Origin: an uncultured Bacteroidales bacterium
GTDB lineage: Bacteria > Bacteroidota > Bacteroidia > Bacteroidales > UBA932
Assembly: GCA_946410455.1 (NCBI GenBank)
Contig: CAMKAJ010000012.1
Coordinates: 1 to 62,500, forward strand
Reading direction: 5' to 3'
DNA: 62,500 nucleotides
Part shown: in pieces, positions 41,820-51,138 of the stretch
How positions within the stretch are numbered: the stretch's first letter is position 1
Layout: each line of letters opens with the position of its first letter
Notes under the pieces: model-generated
Database searches by the model: none
The model's input: the letters and a program-made list of their open reading frames with translations, nothing else
What the model was told of the DNA's origin: nothing
Translations under genes and position numbers: made by a program

Positions 41820-42842
41820 ATGTCCGATTTTAATCCCCACAATACAAACGAGGGCAAAGATAAGGATTTAGACGGAATTATCCGGCCCCAGGAACTGGAA
41901 GATTTCACTGGGCAGTCAGAAATCGTTTCTAACCTCAAGATTTTTATAGCTGCATCAAAGAAAAGAGGAGAACCACTGGATCATGTGCTATTTCATGGCC
42001 CTCCCGGTTTAGGTAAGACTACCCTTGCTCATATTATAGCTAACGAGATGGGGGTGAATATGAAGATTACTTCCGGCCCTGTTCTCGACAGACCTGGAGA
42101 TCTTGCAGGCCTTCTTACTTCTCTTGATACGGGAGATGTTCTCTTTATAGACGAGATTCACAGGCTTTCTCCTGAGGTGGAGGAGTATCTTTACTCTGCC
42201 ATGGAGGATTATGTAATAGATATAATGATAGATAAAGGGCCTGGGGCGCGTTCTGTCAGAATATCTCTCAATCCTTTTACCCTTGTGGGTGCAACCACCC
42301 GCTCGGGACTCCTTACAGCTCCTCTCAGGGCCCGTTTCGGAATTGTAAACGGACTGGATTACTATGATACTCCGCAACTAATAAAGATAGTAAAGAGAAG
42401 TGCTGATATCCTTAAGATAGGAATAGAAGAAGATGCTGCCAGAGAAATAGCCCTCCGTAGCCGTGGAACACCACGTATAGCAAATGCACTACTCCGGCGA
42501 GTAAGGGATTTCTCCCAGGTAATAGGAGACGGCCATATAGACATAGATATAGCAAGGTATGCCCTTAATAAACTCAATATAGACAAACGAGGCCTGGATT
42601 CTATAGATAATAAGATTCTCCGTACTATTATAAATACTTTCAAAGGTGGTCCTGTGGGAGCTAATACCATTGCCACTGCAATAGGTGAAGACCAGGGAAC
42701 CTTCGAAGAAGTATATGAACCTTTCCTGATAAAAGAAGGTTTTATTGTCCGTACTCAGAGAGGGCGTATAGCCACTGAATTATCTTATAGACACCTGGGG
42801 TTGGAAAAAGAAGCAGAAGAAGGTACTTTATTCGGGCAGTGA
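41820..42842 (+). CDS. ruvB: Holliday junction DNA helicase RuvB
   Basis: A 340-residue RuvB, normal length. It is the hexameric motor that drives branch migration with RuvA (ruvA is at 50498-51091). Walker A is [13 protein letters not shown] near residue 60, Walker [10 protein letters not shown] near 107, sensor 1 VGATTRSG near 160, and the arginine-finger region LRARFGIV follows; a winged-helix domain ends the protein ([21 protein letters not shown]). Codon use is A/T-rich like that of mfd. Sixty-two bp separate it from sdhA. Confidence 0.98.
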   Translation: MSDFNPHNTNEGKDKDLDGIIRPQELEDFTGQSEIVSNLKIFIAASKKRGEPLDHVLFHGPPGLGKTTLAHIIANEMGVNMKITSGPVLDRPGDLAGLLTSLDTGDVLFIDEIHRLSPEVEEYLYSAMEDYVIDIMIDKGPGARSVRISLNPFTLVGATTRSGLLTAPLRARFGIVNGLDYYDTPQLIKIVKRSADILKIGIEEDAAREIALRSRGTPRIANALLRRVRDFSQVIGDGHIDIDIARYALNKLNIDKRGLDSIDNKILRTIINTFKGGPVGANTIATAIGEDQGTFEEVYEPFLIKEGFIVRTQRGRIATELSYRHLGLEKEAEEGTLFGQ

Positions 42843-42904
42843 TTGGAGTTGTGGCGAAAAATCATTAAAATTGCAGGATAATTAGAATACTAATTTATAA
42901 TATA

Positions 42905-44851
42905 ATGGCAGATAAATTTTTATCAAAGATTCCTGACGGACCGCTGGCCGAGAAATGGACTAAGCGTAAGTCGGAAATTCATCTTGTTAGCCCTAATAAC
43001 AAGCGTAAACTCGAGATTATAGTTGTAGGTACAGGTCTTGGCGGAGCTTCTGCAGCTGCTTCTCTTGGAGAACTTGGCTATAATGTCAAGATTTTCTGTA
43101 TTAGTGATACTCCCCGCCGTGCACACTCAATCGCAGCTCAGGGAGGTATTAATGCAGCTAAGAACTATCAGAACGACAACGACTCGGTATATCGTCTCTT
43201 CTACGATACCATCAAGGGAGGTGATTACCGTGCACGTGAGGCTAATGTTTACCGTCTAGCAGAGGTTAGTGCTGCCATTATAGACCAGTGCGTCGCCCAG
43301 GGTATTCCCTTCGCACGTGAGTACGGCGGCTATCTTGCAAACCGTTCCTTCGGTGGTGTGCAGGTAAGCCGTACTTTCTATGCTCGAGGCCAAACCGGTC
43401 AGCAGTTGCTTCTCGGTGCTTATGCATCCCTTAATAAAGAGATTGCGGCAGGTACAGTTAAGTCTTACCCCAGGCATGAGATGCTCGACCTTGTGGTGAT
43501 CAACGGAGAAGCTAAGGGTATTATCGCCCGTAATCTTGTTACCGGACAGCTGGAGCGCTTCGGAGCCCACGCTGTGATTATTGCAACCGGCGGTTACGGA
43601 AATACTTACTTCCTCTCCACTAATGCAATGAATTCCAATGGTTCTGCAGCTCTGCAGTGCTATAAGAAGGGTGCCTACTTTGCAAATCCCTGCTTCGCAC
43701 AGATCCATCCTACCTGTATTCCTGTCCATGGCGACCAGCAGTGCAAGCTTACCCTTATGAGTGAGTCGCTGCGTAACGATGGCCGTATCTGGGTTCCTAA
43801 GAAGAAGGAAGATGTAGAGAAACTCCGTAAGCATCAGATCAAGCCTTCCCAGATTTCTGAAGAAGACCGCGACTACTATCTGGAGCGCCGCTATCCCGCC
43901 TTCGGCAACCTGGTGCCTCGTGATGTGGCTTCCCGTGCTGCCAAGGAGCGTTGCGACGCCGGATTTGGTGTAAACGAGACCGGTCTCGCCGTTTATCTTG
44001 ACTTTGCAGACGCTATCAACCGTCTGGGACATCAGAAAGTGGCTGAGCGTTACGGAAACCTCTTCGAGATGTACGAAAAGATTACCGCATCTTCTCCTTG
44101 GGAGGAGCCTATGATGATTTATCCCGCCATCCACTATACCATGGGAGGTATCTGGGTAGATTATGATCTTCAGACCACTATTCCCGGACTCTTCGCAATA
44201 GGTGAGGCAAACTTCTCTGACCATGGTGGTAACCGTCTGGGCGCTTCTGCTCTTATGCAGGGTCTTGCCGATGGTTATTTCATCGTTCCTGTTACTATTG
44301 GAGATTATCTTTCAAAGAAGTTCTCAGAGCCTAAGACGGATACTAACAGCCCTGAATTTACAGAGGCAGAGAAGGCAGTGCAGGCCCGTATAGACAAACT
44401 CTTCGCTATTAAAGGAACTGAGACTGTAGATTCTATCCATAAGCGTCTCGGTCATATTATGTGGGAGTATGTTGGTATGGCACGCGAGAAGGCCGGACTT
44501 GAAAAGGCTATTGGTCTTATTCAGGATCTGCGTAAGGAGTTCTACGAGAAGGTTAATGTTCCCGGCAGCCAGTTCGAGTTTAACCAGGAGCTTGAGAAGG
44601 CCCTGCGTCTTGAGGATTTCTTTGAGATTGGAGAACTGATGGCCCGCGATGCCCTCAACCGTAACGAGTCTTGCGGCGGACACTTCCGCGTAGAGAGCCA
44701 GACCGAGGAAGGCGAGGCTAAGCGAGACGATGCAAATTACATGTACGTAGCCGCTTGGGAGTACAAGGGAGACGGTAAGGAACCAGAACTCCACAAGGAG
44801 CCTCTTGTGTACGAGAATATCAAGGTTATAACCAGAAATTACAAGGATTAA
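42905..44851 (+). CDS. sdhA: Succinate dehydrogenase / fumarate reductase flavoprotein subunit
   Basis: A 648-residue type B flavoprotein (SdhA/FrdA), the catalytic subunit with covalent FAD. The dinucleotide-binding start [20 protein letters not shown] is near residue 40, the flavinylation segment [15 protein letters not shown] near 80, and the active-site region with [10 protein letters not shown] and later [16 protein letters not shown]. In anaerobic Bacteroidales the enzyme normally reduces fumarate to succinate. The iron-sulfur subunit gene follows after 1 nt. The cytochrome b subunit (sdhC/frdC), usually just upstream in Bacteroides, is not here. Confidence 0.97.
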   Translation: MADKFLSKIPDGPLAEKWTKRKSEIHLVSPNNKRKLEIIVVGTGLGGASAAASLGELGYNVKIFCISDTPRRAHSIAAQGGINAAKNYQNDNDSVYRLFYDTIKGGDYRAREANVYRLAEVSAAIIDQCVAQGIPFAREYGGYLANRSFGGVQVSRTFYARGQTGQQLLLGAYASLNKEIAAGTVKSYPRHEMLDLVVINGEAKGIIARNLVTGQLERFGAHAVIIATGGYGNTYFLSTNAMNSNGSAALQCYKKGAYFANPCFAQIHPTCIPVHGDQQCKLTLMSESLRNDGRIWVPKKKEDVEKLRKHQIKPSQISEEDRDYYLERRYPAFGNLVPRDVASRAAKERCDAGFGVNETGLAVYLDFADAINRLGHQKVAERYGNLFEMYEKITASSPWEEPMMIYPAIHYTMGGIWVDYDLQTTIPGLFAIGEANFSDHGGNRLGASALMQGLADGYFIVPVTIGDYLSKKFSEPKTDTNSPEFTEAEKAVQARIDKLFAIKGTETVDSIHKRLGHIMWEYVGMAREKAGLEKAIGLIQDLRKEFYEKVNVPGSQFEFNQELEKALRLEDFFEIGELMARDALNRNESCGGHFRVESQTEEGEAKRDDANYMYVAAWEYKGDGKEPELHKEPLVYENIKVITRNYKD

Positions 44852-44852
44852 T

Positions 44853-45632
44853 ATGGAATTCAATTTAAAGATATGGCGTCAGAAGAACGCCAAGGCAAAA
44901 GGACATTTCGAGACCTATCATATTTCTGGTATCGAAGAAGATGCTTCGTTCCTTGAGATGCTCGACATCCTCAACGAGCAGCTGATTCGCGAGGGTTGCG
45001 ACCCTGTGGCCGTAGAGCGCGGTTGCCAGAGCAGCGGTCCTGTTTCTTTCGACCACGACTGCCGTGAGGGTATATGCGGTGCATGTTCGCTGTATATCGA
45101 TGGTCGCGCACACGGACCGGACGATCACGTTACTACCTGCCAGCTGTTTATGCGTCATTTCAAAGACGGTGCTACTATTACTGTGGAGCCCTGGAGAAGT
45201 GCTGCATTCCCGGTGATTAAGGATTTGGTGGTTGACCGTACTGCCTTTGATAAGATTCTCCAGGCGGGAGGATTCATTTCTGTACGTACCGGTTCTGCCC
45301 AGGATGCCAACAATATCCTGATTCCTCACGACAAGGCAGAGGAGAGTATGGATGCTGCAGCTTGCGTAGGCTGCGGAGCTTGTGTTGCAACCTGCAAGAA
45401 TGGTTCAGCAATGCTCTTTGTGGCAGCCAGGGTAAGTTCACTTGCATTGCTGCCTCAGGGACGTCCGGAGGCTAAGCGCCGCGCAAAGGCTATGGTAGCA
45501 AAGATGGACGAGCTCGGATTTGGTAACTGCACCAACACCCGCGCCTGCGAGCTGGAATGCCCTAAGGGTATTACCGTGGCTCACATCGCCCGCCTCAACA
45601 GAGAGTTCCTTAAAGCAAAATTCTCAGACTAA
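44853..45632 (+). CDS. sdhB: Succinate dehydrogenase / fumarate reductase iron-sulfur subunit
   Basis: A 259-residue iron-sulfur subunit. The [2Fe-2S] ferredoxin domain shows [16 protein letters not shown] with its cysteines near residue 72; the C-terminal domain carries [17 protein letters not shown] and [16 protein letters not shown], which bind the [4Fe-4S] and [3Fe-4S] clusters. It passes electrons between the flavin and the quinone side. It is translated 1 nt after sdhA and ends at a strong hairpin, so the operon has just two genes. Confidence 0.96.
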   Translation: MEFNLKIWRQKNAKAKGHFETYHISGIEEDASFLEMLDILNEQLIREGCDPVAVERGCQSSGPVSFDHDCREGICGACSLYIDGRAHGPDDHVTTCQLFMRHFKDGATITVEPWRSAAFPVIKDLVVDRTAFDKILQAGGFISVRTGSAQDANNILIPHDKAEESMDAAACVGCGACVATCKNGSAMLFVAARVSSLALLPQGRPEAKRRAKAMVAKMDELGFGNCTNTRACELECPKGITVAHIARLNREFLKAKFSD

Positions 45633-45638
45633 AAAGAA

Positions 45639-45668
45639 GAAGCGAAGGTCTCATCAAACCTTCGCTTC
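45639..45668. terminator. Bidirectional terminator between sdhB and hflX
   Basis: A perfect 11-bp stem GAAGCGAAGGT / ACCTTCGCTTC with an 8-nt loop lies 7 nt after the sdhB stop and 9 nt from the hflX stop. A short T run (GCTTTTA) follows on the plus strand and an A-rich run precedes it, so it can work in both directions. Confidence 0.8.
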
Positions 45669-45676
45669 GCTTTTAT

Positions 45677-46846
45677 CTACCAGAGGAAATTATTGAACGG
45701 CCATCGGCCGGCATGAATCTCCGCAACCATCTTATAGATGTCGTTGCGGAGTTTTGGTAACCCTTCGCGGCTGAGAGCCGATATAAAGATACACGGGATT
45801 TTCTTCTCTTCTATCCACAACTTCTTGATATCATCCAGGCTGCGGTTGTTCTTACCCGGAGGAACGAGCGAGAATTCATCGTATTCCTCGTACTCGTAAG
45901 CGTCTATTTTATTGAAGATTACGTACTGAGGCTTATTCCCCGCACCTATGTCTTCAAGAGTCTTCTGTACCACCTCCATCTGCTCCTCGAAGTCGGGAGC
46001 GGATATATCAACTACGTGAACCAGGACGTCTGCCTCACGCACCTCATCAAGAGTACTCTTAAAGGCCTCTATCAACTGTGTAGGGAGTTTACGTATAAAT
46101 CCTACTGTATCACTGAGCAGGAAGGGACAATTCTCCACCACAACTTTGCGTACGGTGGTATCCAGGGTTGCAAAGAGTTTATTCTCTGCAAAAACGCTGG
46201 ACTTGGAAAGCAGGTTCATAAGGGTACTCTTGCCCACATTGGTATATCCTACCAGCGCCAGACGTACCAACTGTCCACGGTTGCTGCGCTGAGTGGACAT
46301 TTGCTTATCTACCTTCTTGAGCTGCTCTTTGAGGCGTGCGATACGTTCGCGTACTATACGGCGGTCAACTTCTATCTGGCTTTCACCCATACCGCCTCGG
46401 GTTCCTATACCTCCCCTCTGGCGCTCGAGGTGGGTCCACATTCCGGCCAGGCGGGGCAGCATATAATTGTACCGCGCAAGCTCAACCTGCATCTTTGCGT
46501 AAGAAGTCTGAGCGCGCTGGGAGAAGATTTCCAGGATGAGGCTGGTACGGTCTATAACTGATGAGGTCTTTATAACCTTCTCTACATTACGCTGTTGCAT
46601 TGCCGTGAGCTCGTCGTCGAAGATTACGTAGTTTATCTCGTTCTCCTCGCAGTAATCGGCAATTTCTTTAAGTTTACCGCTGCGGATATAGGTAGCTTTC
46701 TCCGGCTTGTCCAGTTTTTGGACAAACTTCCTGTCTCCAGCCACACCTGCCGTGTCGGCCAGGAATGCGAGTTCTTCCAGATACTCTTTAACCTTGCGCT
46801 CGTCTTCTCCCTGACGTATGATTCCTACGAATACTGCCTTTTCCAT
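45677..46846 (-). CDS. hflX: GTPase HflX
   Basis: A 389-residue HflX, a ribosome-associated GTPase that splits stalled ribosomes. The N-terminal HflX domain includes QTSYAKMQVELARYNYMLPRL and the glycine-rich RGGIGTRGGMGESQIEVDRR; the G domain has P-loop VGYTNVGKSTLMN near residue 200, DTVGFIRKLPTQLIEAF, and NKID. The frame extends to an ATG at 46867, but that start would encode Phe-Phe-Phe from the T-run of the tonB terminator. The ATG at 46846 (MEKAVFVG) matches family starts. Confidence 0.95.
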   Translation of the reverse strand: MEKAVFVGIIRQGEDERKVKEYLEELAFLADTAGVAGDRKFVQKLDKPEKATYIRSGKLKEIADYCEENEINYVIFDDELTAMQQRNVEKVIKTSSVIDRTSLILEIFSQRAQTSYAKMQVELARYNYMLPRLAGMWTHLERQRGGIGTRGGMGESQIEVDRRIVRERIARLKEQLKKVDKQMSTQRSNRGQLVRLALVGYTNVGKSTLMNLLSKSSVFAENKLFATLDTTVRKVVVENCPFLLSDTVGFIRKLPTQLIEAFKSTLDEVREADVLVHVVDISAPDFEEQMEVVQKTLEDIGAGNKPQYVIFNKIDAYEYEEYDEFSLVPPGKNNRSLDDIKKLWIEEKKIPCIFISALSREGLPKLRNDIYKMVAEIHAGRWPFNNFLW

Positions 46847-46852
46847 TTTCGA

Positions 46853-46886
46853 GAAAAAAAAGGCCATCCGGTATGGGACAGCCTTT
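46853..46886 (-). terminator. Terminator downstream of tonB
   Basis: On the minus strand AAAGGCTGTCC and GGATGGCCTTT pair as an 11-bp stem (46859-46886, two G-T pairs, 6-nt loop). T residues follow at once. It lies 19 nt after the tonB stop and just before the hflX start, so it separates the two transcription units or attenuates hflX. Confidence 0.78.
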
Positions 46887-46905
46887 ACAATGAGTTTGCT
46901 GAATA

Positions 46906-47595
46906 TTACCTCAATTGGAAAATCACAGGGAAGGTGTATGTAACCTTAACCTTGCGGTCGCGCTGCTTTCCGGGGGTCCACTTAGGAGACATGGATACAA
47001 CGCGGACGGCCTCCTTATCGAGTGAAGGATCAACTCCACGGAGAACCTTTACACCGGAAACACTGCCGTCTGTATTCACGGTAAACTGAAGCATAACGCG
47101 GCCCTGAACGCCATTTTCCTTTGCAACGTCGGGGTACACGAGCCTCTGGTTAACCCACTTTGTGAAATCGTTGGCATCTCCGCCCTGGAACTTGGGCTTC
47201 TCTTCTACGAGCTGGAAAGGAATGGTCTCTTCTTCTACAACCTCTTCCTTAACTTCCTCTACGTAGTCCTGAATCTCTACACCGAGGCTGGCGTCGTCTT
47301 CTGTGTTGATGATATTATCGTTGATCTTGATATCGTCATCGATAATATCGATCTGGTCTGACAGAACGGGAATCTTAGCCATTTCGGGCGGCGGGGGAGG
47401 AGTTTCCTGGGTAATAGGAATGATTTCTTCCTCTATAAGTTCCTTTGTCTCGGCAAAAGCAGAGGTGTCCGCTTTCTCCTTGCTGCTCCACTCGAATGCG
47501 AGCAGAACCACCAGCAGGGCGACAACGAAACCAATCTCAACGAACAGCAGGCGCTTGTTCTCGAGACTAGCTTTTTCTGATTTCTTAATTTCCAT
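46906..47595 (-). CDS. tonB: TonB-family energy transducer
   Basis: A 229-residue TonB. One membrane helix near the N-terminus (FVEIGFVVALLVVLLAFEW), then a short proline stretch (TPPPPPEMAKIP), an acidic linker rich in Asp and Glu, and the C-terminal TonB domain with the YP motif in NQRLVYPDVAKENGVQGRV and the closing KVTYTFPVIFQLR. It transmits proton-motive energy to TonB-dependent receptors such as the SusC at 18071-21097; the exact partner is unknown because Bacteroidales carry several tonB genes. exbB and exbD are not adjacent. Confidence 0.94.
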   Translation of the reverse strand: MEIKKSEKASLENKRLLFVEIGFVVALLVVLLAFEWSSKEKADTSAFAETKELIEEEIIPITQETPPPPPEMAKIPVLSDQIDIIDDDIKINDNIINTEDDASLGVEIQDYVEEVKEEVVEEETIPFQLVEEKPKFQGGDANDFTKWVNQRLVYPDVAKENGVQGRVMLQFTVNTDGSVSGVKVLRGVDPSLDKEAVRVVSMSPKWTPGKQRDRKVKVTYTFPVIFQLR

Positions 47596-47633
47596 ATCGG
47601 GTACTATACGTTTATTTTACACTATTCAAGTCT

Positions 47634-47641
47634 CAAAGATA
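47634..47641 (-). promoter_or_regulatory. -7 promoter element for tonB
   Basis: Minus-strand TATCTTTG matches TAnnTTTG exactly, 38 nt before the tonB ATG. It is back to back with the ybeY element 32 bp away. Confidence 0.55.
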
Positions 47642-47673
47642 TAAATTATAAATTTCAATTCCAATTTTTGTTG

Positions 47674-47681
47674 TAGATTTG
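47674..47681 (+). promoter_or_regulatory. -7 promoter element for ybeY-mnmG
   Basis: TAGATTTG matches TAnnTTTG exactly, 23 nt before the ybeY ATG at 47705. It overlaps nothing else, and would place the transcription start near 47686, beyond the TTG at 47684. Confidence 0.6.
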
Positions 47682-47704
47682 CGTTGATTTTAAAGCACAG
47701 GCCA

Positions 47705-48127
47705 ATGGTACGGTATTTTTTTGAGGATATTAAGTTTGAGTACAAGGGGAGGCAATTCAATAATCGCTGGCTCAAAATGGTAGCGGAGAGCGAGATATGC
47801 CGCCTGGGTGATATCAATATTATCTTTTGCTCAGACCCTTACATCCTGAATATCAACTTGCAGTATCTTAGCCACGATTATTTCACCGATATAATCACCT
47901 TCGATTATTCCCAGAAGCCCGTGATCTCCGGAGACCTGTTTATAAGCGTGGATTCTGTAAGGGAGAATGCGGCCTTTTATGGTACTGAGTTCCAGGAAGA
48001 GCTTCACCGAGTGATTGTGCACGGAATTCTCCATCTCATTGGTTACGACGACCATACGGAGCCCGACATTGCCCAGATGCGCTCCAAGGAGAATTATTAT
48101 CTGCAAATGCGTAAGGAACTTGCGTAA
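47705..48127 (+). CDS. ybeY: Endoribonuclease YbeY (rRNA maturation)
   Basis: A 140-residue YbeY. The zinc site is in [19 protein letters not shown]; the two first histidines are H-x3-H as usual, and an extra Asp precedes the last histidine compared with the E. coli GYDH form. The central [11 protein letters not shown] and [16 protein letters not shown] blocks are also typical. It trims the 3' end of 16S rRNA and takes part in ribosome quality control. I chose the ATG at 47705; the frame reaches back to a TTG at 47684, which would lie at or before the transcription start. mnmG follows 1 nt after its stop. Confidence 0.93.
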   Translation: MVRYFFEDIKFEYKGRQFNNRWLKMVAESEICRLGDINIIFCSDPYILNINLQYLSHDYFTDIITFDYSQKPVISGDLFISVDSVRENAAFYGTEFQEELHRVIVHGILHLIGYDDHTEPDIAQMRSKENYYLQMRKELA

Positions 48128-48128
48128 A

Positions 48129-50018
48129 GTGGAGAAAGAGCGCTACGACATAATCGTTATAGGTGGTGGACATGCCGGATGTGAGGCTGCTGCCGCTGCT
48201 GCAAAAATGGGTTCGTCTGTGCTTCTTGTTACGCCGGACAAGCTGTCCCTTGCCAAGATGTCCTGTAATCCTGCTATCGGAGGTATTGCCAAGGGACAGA
48301 TAGTGAGAGAAATAGATGCTCTGGGCGGTTATACAGGCAAGGTTACGGATGCCTCCACTCTCCAGTTCCGTATGCTCAACCGCTCTAAGGGACCTGCAAT
48401 GTGGAGCCCCAGGGCGCAATGCGACAAGGTACGTTTTTCTCTTAAGTGGCTGGAGATGTTGTCTGGTATCTCCGGGCTGGATATTTGCGAAGACCTGGCG
48501 GCGCAGCTTCTTTTCGATGGAGATAAGGTCTGCGGAGTACAGACAAAAGGCGGCCGAAAGTTCTTCTGCGGGGCACTTGTGCTTACTGCCGGTACCTTTC
48601 TGGGCGGCCGTTTGTTTGTGGGACGCTGTTCACTTGAGGGCGGCCGCATAGGAGAACTGCCGTCGCTGGGAATAAGCGCACAGCTCTCTGAGCGCGGAAT
48701 CGAGCTTGGGAGGATGAAGACAGGCACTCCTCCGCGAATAGACATAACTACGGTAGATACTTCCCGCCTGATGCATCAGGCCGGAGATACCGAGCCGGAG
48801 CGTTTCTCTTTCTGTGAAGAGCCTTCTGCTGTACAGGCGAGTGGTTCACAGATGGATTGTTATATACTCCACACTAACACTCGTGTACACGAAGCGCTGC
48901 GCGAAGGCTTTGCCGATTCTCCGCTTTTTACCGGAGTGATTCACGGACGCGGGCCTCGCTATTGTCCCAGTATCGAGGATAAGCTGAGGGTGTTCCCGGA
49001 CAACGATTCTCATCAGCTCTTCCTGGAGCCGGAGGGGGCCGGAACCAACGAGTATTATCTCCAGGGTTTTTCTTCTTCGTTGCCTTACTCTGTACAGATG
49101 AACGCTTTACACTGCATAGAGGGGATGGAGAATGTGAAGGTGTTCCGTCCTGCCTATGCGGTAGAGTACGATTACTTTGATCCTTCGCAGCTCAAGCCTA
49201 CTCTGGAATCGCGGGTTGTTCCGGGGCTTTTCCTGGCCGGCCAGGTGAACGGAACCACCGGGTACGAAGAGGCGGCGGCTCAGGGTTTGATGGCCGGAAT
49301 CAACGCTCATCTTTCACTTTCTGGGGCCGATGGCTTTGTGCTCGGAAGAGACGAGGCGTACATTGGAGTGTTGATAGACGACTTGATTACCAAGGGGGTA
49401 GATGAGCCTTACCGTATGTTTACTTCGCGTGCGGAGTATCGCATTTTGTTGCGCCAGGATAATGCAGACAAGAGGTTGACTGCACATGGGTACAGCTTTG
49501 GTCTTATTAGTGAGGAACAACACCGCCGCACCAGCCTTAAGTACGAGACCGTAGATAAGCTTACTGCCTTCTGTGAAGCCAACAATATTAGCGCTCGAGC
49601 TGCAAACAGCTTCCTTGTTGCGCATGGTTCAACACCCCTGAGCGAGTCAAAGAAGATTGCCGGCATTGCTACCAGGCCGGAACTTAGTTTGATGGATATT
49701 TTGACTCTAGTTCCACGTGAAACACTACAGCGGAACGGCTTTACGGAGCCTATAGACAATAAAGTTGTTGAGGCCGTGGAGATTAACCTTAAATATAAAG
49801 GATATATCCTGCGCGAGATTCAGCAGGCAGAGAAAATGAAGCGCCTTGAGTCTCTCGTTATTCCGGAGGGTTTTGACTTCGACAAACTCTCCGGCCTCAC
49901 AATAGAGTGCCGCCAGAAGTTCAAGCGTTACTCCCCCCGCACCATCGGCCAGGCCTCCCGAATCTCTGGAGTCTCCCCCGCCGACATCTCCGTCCTACTC
50001 GTCTATTTCGGCCGGTAA
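48129..50018 (+). CDS. mnmG: tRNA uridine-5-carboxymethylaminomethyl modification enzyme MnmG
   Basis: A 629-residue MnmG (GidA), normal length. With MnmE it builds the carboxymethylaminomethyl group on wobble uridine. The FAD site [22 protein letters not shown] is at the very start; [22 protein letters not shown] and [11 protein letters not shown] follow, then the signature [11 protein letters not shown] and [17 protein letters not shown]; the C-terminal helical domain ends with [15 protein letters not shown]. The start is taken as the GTG at 48129, one base after the ybeY stop; a TTG at 48120 is a second option. The open frame to 48015 is antisense-like padding inside ybeY. Confidence 0.95.
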   Translation: MEKERYDIIVIGGGHAGCEAAAAAAKMGSSVLLVTPDKLSLAKMSCNPAIGGIAKGQIVREIDALGGYTGKVTDASTLQFRMLNRSKGPAMWSPRAQCDKVRFSLKWLEMLSGISGLDICEDLAAQLLFDGDKVCGVQTKGGRKFFCGALVLTAGTFLGGRLFVGRCSLEGGRIGELPSLGISAQLSERGIELGRMKTGTPPRIDITTVDTSRLMHQAGDTEPERFSFCEEPSAVQASGSQMDCYILHTNTRVHEALREGFADSPLFTGVIHGRGPRYCPSIEDKLRVFPDNDSHQLFLEPEGAGTNEYYLQGFSSSLPYSVQMNALHCIEGMENVKVFRPAYAVEYDYFDPSQLKPTLESRVVPGLFLAGQVNGTTGYEEAAAQGLMAGINAHLSLSGADGFVLGRDEAYIGVLIDDLITKGVDEPYRMFTSRAEYRILLRQDNADKRLTAHGYSFGLISEEQHRRTSLKYETVDKLTAFCEANNISARAANSFLVAHGSTPLSESKKIAGIATRPELSLMDILTLVPRETLQRNGFTEPIDNKVVEAVEINLKYKGYILREIQQAEKMKRLESLVIPEGFDFDKLSGLTIECRQKFKRYSPRTIGQASRISGVSPADISVLLVYFGR

Positions 50019-50485
50019 CACAGTATGACCACTCCGGTAGCGCTGCTGCTTCTTCCCTTAGTCACAGCTACGCAGCGGTTTTCCAATAGTTACGGACTCC
50101 ATCCCTAAGTCCTGTCTATCTACATTGTACAGAACATTTATTAATATCAACCACCCCTCGCTCCCGGCCCCACTGTAAACTTGATTATATGGCTGATATC
50201 CGCGATATAGACTCTATTCTCAGTATTAGCAAAGAACAGAATCGGCCTCTGAGGGCCCAAAGTGACTTTCACCCCCACTTCCCATCCTGGGGTGAAGAAC
50301 GTTTTCTGCTTTCTAAGTCGCAAAGTGTACTTTGCAAATACTGTCTTGGTGCAGAGTGAGTTGCTGCTGAGGCGGTTGAAAGCCGGAGATTGCCTGTGGA
50401 GCGTGCTGGCAACGGAAACACCACCGGAACGTCGCTCCCCCCCCCGGGGGGGGCAGCTGCGGAGCATCGGGGGAAATAGTTATTA
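50019..50485. other. 467-bp non-coding region with several palindromes
   Basis: No known gene is recognised between mnmG and the ruvA 3' hairpin. It holds three symmetric elements: TTCACCCC-N13-GGGGTGAA (50268-50296), GCAAAGTGTACTTTGC (50320-50335) and nine C followed by eight G (50437-50453). Open frames exist on both strands: 56 codons at 50189-50359 (+) and 106 codons at 50147-50467 (-). Neither has a recognisable domain or promoter. It may be a decayed gene or mobile fragment. Confidence 0.5.
50437..50453. repeat. C9G8 homopolymer palindrome
   Basis: Nine C then eight G form a perfect G/C palindrome of 16 bp plus one base. Runs of this kind are prone to slippage and to assembly error. 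Confidence 0.9.
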
Positions 50486-50509
50486 CAGATGCTGTGACTA
50501 CAGCATCTG
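50486..50509 (-). terminator. Hairpin overlapping the ruvA stop codon
   Basis: CAGATGCTGT and ACAGCATCTG form a perfect 10-bp stem with a 4-nt loop; the TAG stop of ruvA (50500-50498) is in the loop and stem. Minus-strand TAATAACTATTT follows, a weak U run. Likely terminator or 3'-end protector. Confidence 0.6.
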
Positions 50510-51091
50510 AAGAGCTGACTTTATAATCTGCTCCACACTTGCACGGGGATTAGCCTTGAGTATGGTCTGGACAGCCTTCTGAACGTTAGCTTTAGTAAAG
50601 CCGAGCAGCTGAAGAGCAGTAGAAGCCTCATCGGCAGCGGCGTTGGATTCGGACTGGAAGAGCATATCAGAAGAAGATCCCTCGCCCTTTACAATCTTGT
50701 CTTTAAGCTCAAGAATAATCCTCTGGGCACTCTTGAGCCCAATACCCTTCACAGATTTAAGAGCCCCGACATTCTCGGAAAGCACAGCTTCCTCAAACTC
50801 AGAAGAAGTCATGGAAGACAAAATCATGCGGGCAGACGCCGCTCCCATACCGGAAACCCCGGTAATAAGCCGGAACAGCTCCCGTTCGGCTTTGCTTGCA
50901 AAACCATAATCTACCTGGGTACCGTCCCTTTGGTTTAACTGTGTCTGCACATATACTGTAGCCTCTCCCTTACCTTCCAGGGCCTCGTAGGTTTGAAGCG
51001 AAATCTCAAGGCTGTAACCCAGGCCTTGGTTATCTACAACTATTCTGGTGGGACCAAGCTCCGCAATCTTTCCGGAAATATAATCAAGCAT
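50498..51091 (-). CDS. ruvA: Holliday junction DNA-binding protein RuvA
   Basis: A 197-residue RuvA. It binds the four-way junction and loads RuvB. The OB-fold domain begins MLDYISGKIAEL; two helix-hairpin-helix motifs follow (LFRLITGVSGMGAASARMIL and LKSVKGIGLKSAQRIILELKDK), with a flexible linker and domain III (AADEASTALQLLGFTKANVQKAV), which contacts RuvB. The ATG at 51091 matches the family start; an ATG 18 bp upstream (51109) lies inside the promoter element at 51107-51114. It is monocistronic, divergent from the epimerase operon. Confidence 0.96.
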   Translation of the reverse strand: MLDYISGKIAELGPTRIVVDNQGLGYSLEISLQTYEALEGKGEATVYVQTQLNQRDGTQVDYGFASKAERELFRLITGVSGMGAASARMILSSMTSSEFEEAVLSENVGALKSVKGIGLKSAQRIILELKDKIVKGEGSSSDMLFQSESNAAADEASTALQLLGFTKANVQKAVQTILKANPRASVEQIIKSALQML

Positions 51092-51106
51092 AAAAAGATG
51101 TTTTCG

Positions 51107-51114
51107 CAAAAGTA
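51107..51114 (-). promoter_or_regulatory. -7 promoter element for ruvA
   Basis: Minus-strand TACTTTTG matches TAnnTTTG exactly, 15 nt before the ruvA ATG at 51091, which rules out the longer start. Only 12 bp separate it from the opposing element at 51127-51134. Confidence 0.6.
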
Positions 51115-51126
51115 CAAAATAAGTTG

Positions 51127-51134
51127 TATTTTTG
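51127..51134 (+). promoter_or_regulatory. -7 promoter element for the epimerase-suf-folK operon
   Basis: TATTTTTG matches TAnnTTTG exactly and ends 4 nt before the ATG at 51139. A transcript from it would be leaderless or nearly so, and the earlier in-frame ATG at 51124 would be excluded. Confidence 0.6.
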
Positions 51135-51138
51135 CGTT

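Noticed and set aside
42843..42904. Possible sdhC upstream of sdhA
   Set aside because: Only 62 bp are available and no open frame with membrane helices exists.
48015..48128. N-terminal extension of MnmG
   Set aside because: It overlaps ybeY in another frame; the FAD-binding start of the family begins at the GTG at 48129.
50189..50359. 56-codon open frame in the mnmG-ruvA gap
   Set aside because: No recognisable domain, promoter or neighbour support; retained only as part of the unexplained gap.
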